Part shown: positions 35,477-43,920 of the stretch, piece after piece
Layout of the letters: each line of letters begins with the position of its first letter
How positions within the stretch are numbered: position 1 is the first letter of the stretch
Source: Inquilinus limosus_F
Lineage (GTDB): Bacteria > Pseudomonadota > Alphaproteobacteria > DSM-16000 > Inquilinaceae
Direction: 5' to 3'
NCBI RefSeq assembly: GCF_051487185.1
Contig: NZ_JAHVDK010000001.1
Span: 186,001 to 250,000 of the forward strand
DNA length: 64,000 nt
Notes under the pieces: generated by a model
Told to the model about the DNA's origin: nothing
Database searches by the model: none
Seen by the model: the letters and a program-made list of their open reading frames with translations, nothing else
Translations under genes and position numbers: made by a program

Positions 35477-36496
35477 ATGGCCTGGGGTAAGCCGTCATTG
35501 GCATGCTGTTCGGCTCTGATATGGGCTCTGAGCGGAAGTGCTTCGGCTCAGAGTCTTCTACATTGCGCAGACGGCATCGACGCTCCCGTCTGCGGAGACG
35601 GCACGATACAGGCCGACGTGTTTGGTTCGACCCTGAAAATCAGGACGTCGACACGGATGGGTGGCGCGATCGAATCTCTCACCTGGAACGGCAAGGAGTT
35701 CATCAACAGCTCGGACCACGGCCGCCTGATGCAGTCGGCCTCGAGCTTCAATAAGCTGGGCGAATGCTACAACCCCACGGAGGCCGGCTCGACCTATGAC
35801 AAGCGCGGGAAGTCAAGCAGTCAACTGATCGAGTTCTCCGCCCAAGGAAACAGGCTGACGAGCACCAATCGCCCGGCCTACTGGAAAAACTGCGTGCGTG
35901 ACAGGGGTGACAGGGTTGTCTCCAACTCGTCGTCTCCTCAATTGCTCGAAAGCGTAGGCGGAAAACAGGAGCTGTCAAAGCCTTCAGACCACATGTTCTC
36001 GAAGGATGTCACCATAGGGTTTGAAGGACATCCCAATATCATCGTGTATAAAGTGACGTTTCAGCTTCCCGATTCGTCCCCCTTCACGCAGGCCGTCTTT
36101 GAGCCATTGACGGCTTACATGCCCACCAACACGGTGTCCGAGTTCTTCAGATACGCGCCCGTCAGCAAGGCGTCCTGTTCCTGGCCGGAGATGTGCCGCT
36201 TGCCGGACGCACCAAAAGGATATAGTCAAACACTCCCCCTCATTCTGTCTTCGTCGGACGGTGAGTATGCAATGGGCATCTACTCACCGGATGTTGTTTC
36301 CGCCACCGATGCTCGCGCCCGCGAGAATTTCTATAATTTCTTTTCCACTCCCACTGTCGTCAAATGGAATGTAACGGCCGTCAGGGACAATCCTTCGGCT
36401 GGAGAATATTCATTTACGGAGTACGTGGTCATTGGTTCGAAGGAGCAGGTGAGGGACGGGATAGATTTTCTCTACACTCGTTTTCACAAAAAATAG
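35477..36496 (+). CDS. Exported protein of unknown function in the polysaccharide locus
   Basis: 339 residues with a Sec signal peptide (residues 1-24, cleavage near ASAQS). The mature part contains TLKIRTSTRMGGAIESLTWNGKEFINSSDHGR, resembling in style the N-terminal strand region of galactose-mutarotase-like beta-sandwich proteins, which bind or cleave sugars. I cannot place it in a named family. Six or so cysteines in the mature protein suggest disulfides and a periplasmic or extracellular site. The very strong AAGGAGG ribosome site fixes the start. Lyase, binding or modification of the exported polymer is a guess from context. Confidence 0.7.
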   Translation: MAWGKPSLACCSALIWALSGSASAQSLLHCADGIDAPVCGDGTIQADVFGSTLKIRTSTRMGGAIESLTWNGKEFINSSDHGRLMQSASSFNKLGECYNPTEAGSTYDKRGKSSSQLIEFSAQGNRLTSTNRPAYWKNCVRDRGDRVVSNSSSPQLLESVGGKQELSKPSDHMFSKDVTIGFEGHPNIIVYKVTFQLPDSSPFTQAVFEPLTAYMPTNTVSEFFRYAPVSKASCSWPEMCRLPDAPKGYSQTLPLILSSSDGEYAMGIYSPDVVSATDARARENFYNFFSTPTVVKWNVTAVRDNPSAGEYSFTEYVVIGSKEQVRDGIDFLYTRFHKK

Positions 36497-36734
36497 GGCT
36501 CGCCGAGGCAGCTGCGGCGGACCAGGGCGGTCGGGTCAAGCTGGTTGGGACAGGCAGGCGGACGCGATCGAGGCGTCCGTCGGCTTGATCCCAAGGAGGT
36601 GCCTGCCGATAGGCCCGCGCGACAGGCGCGGTTCAGGAGGGGGCGCCGCTGGCCTCGGCTCTGGGGAGTCGACAGGTGGGGGATGGGGCGATAGGGTGGC
36701 GCGCCTTTGGAAGTCCGGTGATGGGGGGCTTGAG

Positions 36735-37304
36735 TTGGTTGAGCTGTCGTCAACTGAAATACCGGACGTGAAGCTCGTCAAATTACGCAGATTCGAGGAC
36801 GCCCGCGGCTATTTCTTTGAAACCTGGAACTCGGACAAGTTTCGGAACGCGGGTCTGCCGGTCGACTTCGTCCAGGACAACCAAGCCGGCAGCGCCGCCC
36901 CCGGTACGATGCGCGGCCTGCATTACCAGGCCCCGCCGCATGCCCAGGGCAAGCTGATCGGCGTGATCCGCGGCTCGATCTTCGATGTCGCGGTCGACAT
37001 CCGCCGCGGCTCGCCGACCTTCGGCCGCGCCGTCGGGGTGACGCTGACCGCGGCCGAGCCGAGCCGGCTCTGGGTCCCGGCCGGCTTCGCCCATGGCTAC
37101 GTCACGCTCGAGCCGGACACCGAGGTCGTCTACAAGGTTACCTCCGGCTACGCCCCGCAGGCGGAAGGCGGCATCCGCTGGGACGACCCGGCTCTCGGCA
37201 TCGACTGGCCGATCCCGCCGGCCGAGATGATCGTCAACGACCGCGACCGCAGCTGGCCGCGTCTCGCCGACGCGCCTGCCCATTTCCGGTACGGTGCAGC
37301 ATGA
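36735..37304 (+). CDS. rfbC: dTDP-4-dehydrorhamnose 3,5-epimerase
   Basis: 189-residue cupin-fold epimerase, third step of dTDP-L-rhamnose synthesis. It carries RGYFFETWNSDKF, VQDNQAGSAAPGTMRGLHYQ with the catalytic His, and GFAHGYVTLEPDTEVVYKV. The start is uncertain because no ATG is available: TTG at 36735 gives the normal length and family N-terminus, while GTG at 36696 would give 202 residues. Its stop overlaps the rfbB ATG by 4 bases. Confidence 0.92.
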   Translation: MVELSSTEIPDVKLVKLRRFEDARGYFFETWNSDKFRNAGLPVDFVQDNQAGSAAPGTMRGLHYQAPPHAQGKLIGVIRGSIFDVAVDIRRGSPTFGRAVGVTLTAAEPSRLWVPAGFAHGYVTLEPDTEVVYKVTSGYAPQAEGGIRWDDPALGIDWPIPPAEMIVNDRDRSWPRLADAPAHFRYGAA

Positions 37305-38335
37305 CCACCTTCGTGACCGGCGGCGCCGGCTTCATCGGCTCGGCCCTTGTCCGCCAGCTCGTCGCCGACGGCGGGACCGTCGTCACCATCGACAAGCTGA
37401 CCTATGCCGGCAACCTGGACAACTTGGCCGGGCTGGACGCCACCGGCCGGCACCGCTTCGTTCAGGCCGACATCTGCGACGTCGATGCGATGCAGGCCCT
37501 GTTCACCGAGCATCGGCCGGACATCGTCTATCATCTGGCGGCCGAAAGCCATGTCGACCGTTCGATCGACGACCCGCTGGCCTTCGTCCGCACCAATGTG
37601 ATGGGCACCGCCAGCCTGCTGACCGCGGCGCTGGGCTACTGGCGCGGCCTGCCGCAGGGCAACGGCTTCCGCTTCCTGCATGTCTCGACCGACGAGGTCT
37701 ATGGCGAGCTCGACGCGACCGGCCTGTTCTCCGAGACCAGCCCCTATCAGCCGAACTCGCCCTATTCCTCCAGCAAGGCCGGCTCCGACCACCTCGCCCG
37801 GGCTTGGCACCGCACCTACGGCCTGCCGGTGATGGTGTCGAACTGCTCGAACAATTACGGGCCATACCAGTATCCGGAGAAGCTGATCCCGGTCGTCACC
37901 CTGAACGCGCTCGAGGGCAAGAAGCTGCCGATCTACGGCCGAGGCGAGAATGTCCGCGACTGGATCCATGTCGACGACCACGCCGCCGGGCTGCGGGCGA
38001 TCATGGCCAAAGGCCGCCCGGGCGAGACCTATCTGATCGGCAGCCGGTCGGAGCGGACCAACATCGACCTGGTCCGCCGGATCTGCCGCATCCTCGATGA
38101 GCTGCAGCCGGCGGCGACGCCCTATGAAAACCTGATCACCTTCGTCACCGACCGGCCGGGCCACGACGCCCGCTACGCCATCGACCCGACCAAGGCCGAG
38201 ACCGAGCTGGGCTGGCGCCCGCAGCGCAGCCTGGAGCAGGGGCTGCGGGAGACCGTCGCCTGGTACATCGCCAACCGCGACTGGTGCGCCCGGGCCGGCG
38301 AGCGCAGCCGCCTCGGCCTCGGCCAGGCCGCATGA
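37301..38335 (+). CDS. rfbB: dTDP-glucose 4,6-dehydratase
   Basis: 344-residue extended SDR enzyme, second step of dTDP-L-rhamnose synthesis. It has the NAD motif VTGGAGFIGSALVRQL, the catalytic STDEVYGEL with the Asp-Glu pair and PYSSSKAGSDHL for Tyr-x-x-x-Lys. The late RPGHDARYAIDPTKAETELGW is diagnostic for RfbB/RmlB. It is translationally coupled at both ends: ATGA with rfbC upstream and ATGA with rfbD downstream. Confidence 0.97.
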   Translation: MTTFVTGGAGFIGSALVRQLVADGGTVVTIDKLTYAGNLDNLAGLDATGRHRFVQADICDVDAMQALFTEHRPDIVYHLAAESHVDRSIDDPLAFVRTNVMGTASLLTAALGYWRGLPQGNGFRFLHVSTDEVYGELDATGLFSETSPYQPNSPYSSSKAGSDHLARAWHRTYGLPVMVSNCSNNYGPYQYPEKLIPVVTLNALEGKKLPIYGRGENVRDWIHVDDHAAGLRAIMAKGRPGETYLIGSRSERTNIDLVRRICRILDELQPAATPYENLITFVTDRPGHDARYAIDPTKAETELGWRPQRSLEQGLRETVAWYIANRDWCARAGERSRLGLGQAA

Positions 38336-39186
38336 CGCTCGTCGTCTTCGGCGCCGGCGGCCAGGTCGGGCGCGAGCTGACCGAGCTGGCGCGGGCCCAG
38401 GGCCTCGCCGTGCGGGCCTTCGCGCGGTCGGAGGTCGACATCACTGATGCCGCCGCGGTCGCCGCTGCCGTGCAGGGGGCCGACTTCGTCGCCAACTGCG
38501 CCGCCTACACCGCGGTCGACAAGGCGGAAGCCGACCGCGACCAGGCCTTCGCCGTGAACGCGACCGCGCCCGGCCTGATGGCGCGGGCCTGCGCCGAGGC
38601 CGGCGCGGCCCTGCTGCACATCTCGACCGACTACGTCTTCCGCGGCGACGGCGACCGGCCGTGGCGCGAGGACGACCCGATCGCGCCGCTGTCGGCCTAT
38701 GGCGAGAGCAAGGCGGCGGGCGAGGCGGCGGTCCGGGCGGCGCTGCCGCGCCATGTCATCCTGCGCACCGCCTGGGTCTTCGCCGCGCACGGCCACAACT
38801 TCGTGCGCACCATGCTACGGCTCGGGGCCGAGCGGTCGGAGCTGCGCATCGTTGCCGACCAGCGCGGCGGCCCGACCCCGGCCACCGACATCGCCGCGGC
38901 GATCCTGGCGATCCGCGACCGGGCGCTCCTGCCCGGCTTCGCCGGCTGGGGCACCTTCCACTTCGCCGGTGCCCCGGCCACCACCTGGTACGACTTCGCC
39001 GCGGCGATCTTCGCCGAAAGGGGAGGCGCGGCCCCGGTGCTGCACCCGATCGCGACCTCGGATTATCCGACCCCCGCACGGCGGCCGTCGAATTCGGTGC
39101 TGGATTGCGGCAAGATCGGCCGGGTGTTCGGGCTGGCTCAGCCCGACTGGCGCCGCGCGCTCTCTGCCATCGTGCGGTCGCAATAG
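38332..39186 (+). CDS. rfbD: dTDP-4-dehydrorhamnose reductase
   Basis: 284-residue SDR reductase, last step of dTDP-L-rhamnose synthesis. It has VVFGAGGQVGRELTEL, NCAAYTAVDKAEAD, HISTDYVFRGDG and PLSAYGESKAAGE, all typical of RfbD/RmlD. The ATG overlaps the rfbB stop by 4 bases. rfbA, for glucose-1-phosphate thymidylyltransferase, is missing from this cluster and must be elsewhere or outside the window. Confidence 0.96.
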   Translation: MTLVVFGAGGQVGRELTELARAQGLAVRAFARSEVDITDAAAVAAAVQGADFVANCAAYTAVDKAEADRDQAFAVNATAPGLMARACAEAGAALLHISTDYVFRGDGDRPWREDDPIAPLSAYGESKAAGEAAVRAALPRHVILRTAWVFAAHGHNFVRTMLRLGAERSELRIVADQRGGPTPATDIAAAILAIRDRALLPGFAGWGTFHFAGAPATTWYDFAAAIFAERGGAAPVLHPIATSDYPTPARRPSNSVLDCGKIGRVFGLAQPDWRRALSAIVRSQ

Positions 39187-39237
39187 GGACGCAGAAAGCC
39201 ACGCCGGCCGGGGGGCCGCTTCGCATGCGGGGGATGA

Positions 39238-40065
39238 GTGGTTGATGTGCTGGTGATCGGGCGGTCGAGCTTTCTCGCCCGCAGCTTCGTCGATGCCTAT
39301 GGCGCCGCCGGCATCCGCCACGCCGCCTGGGCCGATGTGGCGCGGCCGGAGACCTTCGACGGCATTGGCTGCGTCGTCAATTTCGCCCTCGATCCGCGCT
39401 ACATGCGCGAGGCCTATGATCCGGCGCTCGACTGCGACCGCACACTGGCCGAGGCGATTGGCCGAGCCCAGCGCGACGGCCGCATGCCGGCGGACGCGCA
39501 TGTGGTGATGATCAGCACCCGCAAGGTCTACGGCCCGGCCGGGGACGAGCCCCTGGTCGAGACCCGGCCGCCGGCGCCGCAAGATGCCTATGGCCGCAAC
39601 AAGCTGGCGACCGAAGACCTGCTGCGGGACCGGTTCGGCCCGCACCTCACCATCCTGCGCCTGTCCAACATCTTCGGCTTCGAGGACCTGCCGGGCCGCC
39701 GCACCTTTCTCGGGGTGCTGCTGCGGTCGCTGCGCGAGGAGGGGGTGATCCGCTATGACGTCAATCCCTTCACGCCGAAGGACTTCCTGCCGGTGGAAGC
39801 CTTCGCGGCGGCGCTGGCCAAGGTGGTGCGGGCACGCCCCGGCGGCCTGTTCAACCTTGGCTCCGGCGTCGCGCTCGAGATCGGCTGGCTGGCGATGTGG
39901 ATCCTCGAGGGCTATGGCCGCGGCAGTCTCAGCATCGTCGATCCGTCCATTCGCGATGCGTTCACGATGAATGTGGATCGTTTCGTCGCGCGGTTCGGCC
40001 CGGTCGCCGGCCGCGAGGACATCCGTGCGGCCTGTCTGGCCATTGGAAGGAGACTTGGGGGTTGA
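39238..40065 (+). CDS. NAD-dependent epimerase/dehydratase family protein, divergent
   Basis: 275-residue extended SDR-like protein starting with GTG after a GGGGGA site. The N-terminal nucleotide motif is altered: VLVIGRSSFLARSFVDAY replaces the usual GxxGxxG. The later STRKVYG and DAYGRNKLATE regions keep the catalytic Ser and Tyr-x-x-x-Lys. It ends in a 4-base overlap with the next gene, so both probably act in one pathway. It could be a sugar reductase or epimerase for a second unusual sugar; the exact reaction is unknown. Confidence 0.75.
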   Translation: MVDVLVIGRSSFLARSFVDAYGAAGIRHAAWADVARPETFDGIGCVVNFALDPRYMREAYDPALDCDRTLAEAIGRAQRDGRMPADAHVVMISTRKVYGPAGDEPLVETRPPAPQDAYGRNKLATEDLLRDRFGPHLTILRLSNIFGFEDLPGRRTFLGVLLRSLREEGVIRYDVNPFTPKDFLPVEAFAAALAKVVRARPGGLFNLGSGVALEIGWLAMWILEGYGRGSLSIVDPSIRDAFTMNVDRFVARFGPVAGREDIRAACLAIGRRLGG

Positions 40066-41024
40066 ACAAGATCGTCATCACCGGTGCCGCCGGCTTCCTC
40101 GGCTCACATCTCGCCGACCTGTTCGTGGCGCGGTATCCGGAAGCCCGCTTCGTCTTCTTCGACAAGATGACCTATTCGGCGGATATCGAGAACATCGTGC
40201 ACCATCTGCACGACCGCCGGCGCCAGCTTCTGGTCGGCGACATCTGCGATCCGGAATTCTGCCGCCAGGCGACGGCGGGGGCCGATCTGGTGATCCACGC
40301 GGCCGCCGAGAGCCATGTCGACCGGTCGTTCATGAACGCGACCCGCTTCGTCCACACCAACGTCTTCGGCACTCACACGCTGCTCGAGGCGTGCCGGATG
40401 AACCAGGTGCCGCGGATCATCCACGTCTCGACCGACGAGGTCTATGGCGAGGTGCTGGAGGGCGAGGTCGACGAGGACACGATCCTCAACCCGACCAACC
40501 CCTATTCGGCGTCGAAGGCGGCGGCGGAGATGATGGTCCGCAGCCTGATCCATTGCTACAGGATGCCGATCCTGATGATCCGCGGGAACAACATCTTCGG
40601 CGCCCGCCAGTATCCGGAGAAGATCATCGCCCGCTTCTGCCTGCGCCTGGTGCGCGGCGAGAAGCTGCCGATCCACGGCAACGGTAGCAATGTCCGCCAC
40701 TATCTGGCGGCGCAGGACATGGCCGAGGCGATCGCCCTGATCAACGAGGTCGGCGAGATCGGACAGGTCTACAACATCGGCTCGGACGAGGAGTACACCA
40801 ACCTGCAGGTCACGCAGATGATCTGCGACGCCTTCGGCGTCCGGATGCAGGACGTGGTCGAGTTCGTCGAGGATCGGCCGTTCAACGACCGGCGCTACTC
40901 GATCTCCTCGCGCAAGCTGCGCAGCCTGGGCTGGGCGCCGCGGCGCCGCCTAGCCGAGGAGATTCCGGCCATCGCCCAGTGGTATCGCGAGAACGCCAAG
41001 CGCTACGAGTGGCACGAGGTTTAG
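40062..41024 (+). CDS. NAD-dependent sugar-nucleotide 4,6-dehydratase/epimerase
   Basis: 320-residue extended SDR related to dTDP-glucose 4,6-dehydratase: ITGAAGFLGSHLADLF, HVSTDEVYGEV with the Asp-Glu pair, PYSASKAAAEMM, and a C-terminal EFVEDRPFNDRRYSISSRKL. It is not a duplicate of rfbB at 37.3 kb, as many core residues differ. The TTG start overlaps the stop of the previous gene and has an AAGGAG site. Together with that gene it may make a second deoxy-sugar nucleotide. It closes the polysaccharide locus. Confidence 0.85.
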   Translation: MNKIVITGAAGFLGSHLADLFVARYPEARFVFFDKMTYSADIENIVHHLHDRRRQLLVGDICDPEFCRQATAGADLVIHAAAESHVDRSFMNATRFVHTNVFGTHTLLEACRMNQVPRIIHVSTDEVYGEVLEGEVDEDTILNPTNPYSASKAAAEMMVRSLIHCYRMPILMIRGNNIFGARQYPEKIIARFCLRLVRGEKLPIHGNGSNVRHYLAAQDMAEAIALINEVGEIGQVYNIGSDEEYTNLQVTQMICDAFGVRMQDVVEFVEDRPFNDRRYSISSRKLRSLGWAPRRRLAEEIPAIAQWYRENAKRYEWHEV

Positions 41025-41069
41025 CCCGCGGGCTAAGTGTGAAGGGGCGCGCCCGGCCGGACGCGCCCC
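41021..41069. terminator. Two hairpins between convergent genes at the end of the polysaccharide locus
   Basis: A 16-base perfect palindrome (41021-41036) and an 8-bp GC stem (41044-41051 with 41062-41069) fill the 51-base gap between the converging epimerase and binding-protein genes. T-runs are weak, so termination is inferred from position and stem strength. Confidence 0.65.
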
Positions 41070-41075
41070 GTCGGG

Positions 41076-42992
41076 TCAGGACGGATCGACCCAGAAGGTG
41101 TCGGGGCGGTAGATGCCGAAATGCGCCCCCGGGTCCCAGGAGAAGATGCCCTTCTCCGGCACGTTGTGCAGCCGGGTCTTGACCACGACCGGCTGCAGCA
41201 CGCCCTGCACCGTGCCGATCGAGGTCACCTGGTCGGCCTGGATCTTGATCATCTCGCGGGTAATCGCATCGCGCCGGGCCTGGTCGGTGGTGCCGCGCCA
41301 TTCGTCGTAAAGGGCCATCAGCGTCTCGCCGAAATCGAGGTCCGGCTTCTCGCCGGCGCCACCCTTGGTCTGCACGTACTGCCCCCATTTCGGGTATTGC
41401 AGCCAGTTCTGATCGACCGGCGCCAGCCCCGACGGCACGGTCGTCGGCGTGATCATCGCGTTGTCCAGGCCGCTCCACACCGACATCACCACATCGCCGG
41501 CGAAGATCCGCTGCAAGAACACGTCGCGCTGCGACTGGGCGGTGTGCAGGGCGATGCCGATCTTGGCCCAGCTCTCGCGGATCAGCTGCAGGATGTCGGC
41601 CTCGATGCTGCGCTCGCCAGCGCTCTCGACCACGATCTCCAGCCGCTTGCCGTTCGGCATCAGGCGGATGCCGTCGCCGTCGCGCTTGGTCAGCCCGATC
41701 TCGTCCAGCAGGGCGTTGGCCTTCTCGGGATCGAACTGGGTCCATTCCGCGGCCAGGGCAGGGTCGTAATAGGGCGATTCCGGCAGAACCGTGTTCTGGC
41801 TCGGCCGCGCTTGGCCGAAGAACACGGTCTGGTTGATCTCCTCGCGATCGATGCCGAGCGACAGGGCACGGCGGAAGCGGACATCTCGGTTCAGCGCCTG
41901 CCAGTCCTTGTCGTTGCAGTTCAGGTTCGGATACAGCGCGACCTCCGAGCCGAGGGCGGTCGGCCACAGCCGCACCTTGTAGCCGCCGGCCTGCTCTCCC
42001 GCCTTGAGAAAGCTGATGTTGTCGAAGCGCAGGCCGCGGGCCTGCAGGTCAGATTCCCCGGTCCCGGCCTTGGCCGGGATCAGCGATCCCTCGACCACAT
42101 TGACGACGACGCGGTCGAGATAGGGCAGTTGCCGGCCCTGGCTGTCGACCCGGTGGTAATAGGGGTTGCGGACGAAGACGAAGCGTTCCGCCGGCGCCTT
42201 GGTGCTGTTGACCCAGGGCTCCAGCACCGGCAGCTCCGGATTGGCCGAATCGATCAGCTTGCTGCGCTGAGTGTAGAGCGCCACCCAGTTGCGGGCGCCG
42301 GCCTCCTTGACCTTCGTCTCCAGCGCCGCCGCATCGGCGTATTTCTTGTGGAACTGCTTCAGGTAATGCGCCGGTGCGAAGATGTAGAGCGGGCTGGCGC
42401 CGGCGACCGCCGGCAGGAACTCCGGGTTCGGCTTGGACCAGGAGTAGCGGACCGTCAGCGGGTCCGGGAACTCGACCTTCGGCAGCTCGCCATCGACCAG
42501 CAGGCGTGAATCCGGGCCGTAAGGCATCAGCTCCTTGTCCAGCGACACGTCCTCCCAGAAATAGCGGAAGTCGTCGCTGGTGAAGGGCTGGCCGTCGGAC
42601 CATTTGTGGCCGGGCCGCAGATGCAGGGTGAAGACCTTCTCGCCCTCGACATCGACCGACTGCAGGAGGTCCGGATGCAGCTTGAAGTCGGGGCCGTAGC
42701 CGACCAGCCGGGCGTAGCTGTAGGTGTTCATGATCCGGATGTCGCGGGCGCGGCCGGCCATCCAGCTGATCTGGCCGCCCTGGCGGCCCGGTTCCTTGCC
42801 CTCCGCCGCCACGTCGACCACGGATGGGGCCTCGGGCACCCGCTTCGCCACCGGCGGCAGCTTGCCGGCCGCGACGTCCTGCTCGTACATCGGTGTCTCG
42901 ACCAGCGTGAGCGAAGCGGCGCCGGCCGGGACGGCGACAGCCAGCGCGACGGCAGCCGCAGCGGCCGCAGCAAAACGGAAAATCCAGGTCAT
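41076..42992 (-). CDS. ABC transporter substrate-binding protein, family 5 (peptide/opine type)
   Basis: 638-residue periplasmic binding protein with a signal peptide (residues 1-28, ending near PAGAAS). It shows the SBP_bac_5 pattern FTLHLRPGHKWSDGQPFTSDDFRYFWED and VRFRRALSLGIDREEINQTVF. It is longer than most DppA/OppA proteins (about 530), in line with the large COG0747 subgroup. No permease or ATPase genes lie beside it, so it is an orphan component. The ligand is unknown. The start is set by the signal peptide; the frame upstream is a shadow. Confidence 0.9.
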   Translation of the reverse strand: MTWIFRFAAAAAAAVALAVAVPAGAASLTLVETPMYEQDVAAGKLPPVAKRVPEAPSVVDVAAEGKEPGRQGGQISWMAGRARDIRIMNTYSYARLVGYGPDFKLHPDLLQSVDVEGEKVFTLHLRPGHKWSDGQPFTSDDFRYFWEDVSLDKELMPYGPDSRLLVDGELPKVEFPDPLTVRYSWSKPNPEFLPAVAGASPLYIFAPAHYLKQFHKKYADAAALETKVKEAGARNWVALYTQRSKLIDSANPELPVLEPWVNSTKAPAERFVFVRNPYYHRVDSQGRQLPYLDRVVVNVVEGSLIPAKAGTGESDLQARGLRFDNISFLKAGEQAGGYKVRLWPTALGSEVALYPNLNCNDKDWQALNRDVRFRRALSLGIDREEINQTVFFGQARPSQNTVLPESPYYDPALAAEWTQFDPEKANALLDEIGLTKRDGDGIRLMPNGKRLEIVVESAGERSIEADILQLIRESWAKIGIALHTAQSQRDVFLQRIFAGDVVMSVWSGLDNAMITPTTVPSGLAPVDQNWLQYPKWGQYVQTKGGAGEKPDLDFGETLMALYDEWRGTTDQARRDAITREMIKIQADQVTSIGTVQGVLQPVVVKTRLHNVPEKGIFSWDPGAHFGIYRPDTFWVDPS

Positions 42993-43186
42993 CTGCCTAC
43001 CCTGTTGTGGGTTTTCTGATCGTACCCTCGAAGGCCGGCAGTATCGGTCCCCCAGGGGTGGATTGTGAAGCCGACAATTGGAGCAAGGTCCCAGTCCACC
43101 CCTCCGCCGGAACGGAACGGCCCTTCGGAAAGTCATTCCATCTGAGTCCGCTTGCGGTCGCGCAGGCCTTCGACGGAGGCACCGAC

Positions 43187-43630
43187 ATGTCGCATTCGAT
43201 CTGGAAACGCTACGGCTATGGATGGGTGACGCTCGGCTTCTTCATCATTTCCCTGATCGGGCACTGGCTGTTCGGGTGGTTCGCCTATGTCGACGAGCAG
43301 CGGCAGCACGGGGCTGTTCCGGAGATCGCCGCCTATGTGGTCGAGATGTCCCGCGACACGCTCGAGAACTGGCAGTCGGAATTCCTGCAGCTGCTCTGGC
43401 AGATCGGCGGCCTGGCCTTCCTCCTCTATGTCGGCTCGCCGCAGTCGAAGGAGGGCGACGACCGGATGGAGGCCAAGCTCGATGCCATCCTGGCCGCGGT
43501 GGAGCCGGAGCATGCGGACGCCATCATCGACGAGATCGATCGCGAATATACGGGCCGGCATACCGATCCGCGCTGGAGCCGCCTGACTGCCGCCGTAGCG
43601 CAGTCGCATCAGGGCGGACAGGGGCGATGA
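43187..43630 (+). CDS. DUF6766-like membrane protein
   Basis: 147-residue protein with an N-terminal helix (about residues 13-32) and a second at about 68-82, separated by a segment with ENWQSEFLQLLWQIGG. This resembles my memory of the DUF6766 family, which often sits near stress and ion-homeostasis genes; no function is established. The C-terminal half is charged and cytosolic. A GGAGG site 7 bases ahead supports the ATG. It is convergent with a 55-residue membrane protein gene. Confidence 0.78.
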   Translation: MSHSIWKRYGYGWVTLGFFIISLIGHWLFGWFAYVDEQRQHGAVPEIAAYVVEMSRDTLENWQSEFLQLLWQIGGLAFLLYVGSPQSKEGDDRMEAKLDAILAAVEPEHADAIIDEIDREYTGRHTDPRWSRLTAAVAQSHQGGQGR

Positions 43631-43644
43631 CGGGCGAGTCCCGG

Positions 43645-43812
43645 TCACCCGCCTTCGCGATAGTTCTTGCGGACCGTCTCCTCGGAGGCCCGCTTCATCT
43701 CTCGGCTGCGGTTGCGGTGGCGCCATTGCATGGTGCCGTAGATCATGCCCGCGGCCAGAAGCGCGACGAGCAGCACGTCGACCACGAGCCACAGCCATCC
43801 GCCGATATCCAT
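43645..43812 (-). CDS. 55-residue single-helix membrane protein
   Basis: A short ORF: one N-terminal membrane helix (about residues 5-28) and a highly charged tail rich in Arg and Lys (WRHRNRSREMKRASEE). It has a GGAAGG ribosome site 5 bases before the ATG. Its upstream region at 43868-43893 has a GGAAC-N17-CGTC element close to the EcfG-type consensus. I do not recognise a family. The regular hydrophobic/charged layout and ribosome site support it as a real gene. Confidence 0.65.
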   Translation of the reverse strand: MDIGGWLWLVVDVLLVALLAAGMIYGTMQWRHRNRSREMKRASEETVRKNYREGG

Positions 43813-43867
43813 GGCGACCTTCCACCGTGATCCGGGCGGGCGACCCGAAAGCCGCCCCTTACAACTC

Positions 43868-43893
43868 GACGCGCCGGCCGATGGATCGGTTCC
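43868..43893 (-). promoter_or_regulatory. EcfG-like promoter for the 55-residue membrane protein
   Basis: Minus strand GGAAC (43893-43889), 17 bases, then CGTC (43871-43868). It differs from the general-stress consensus GGAAC-N16/17-CGTT at one base. It is the weakest of the six; the ATG lies 56 bases on. Confidence 0.4.
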
Positions 43894-43920
43894 CTGGAAC
43901 CGGCCGGGAGCGCCGCGGGA

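Noticed and set aside
43109..43137. EcfG-like promoter for the DUF6766 gene
   Set aside because: GGAAC occurs twice, but the nearest CATT is 15 or 20 bases on, outside the allowed 16-17 spacing.
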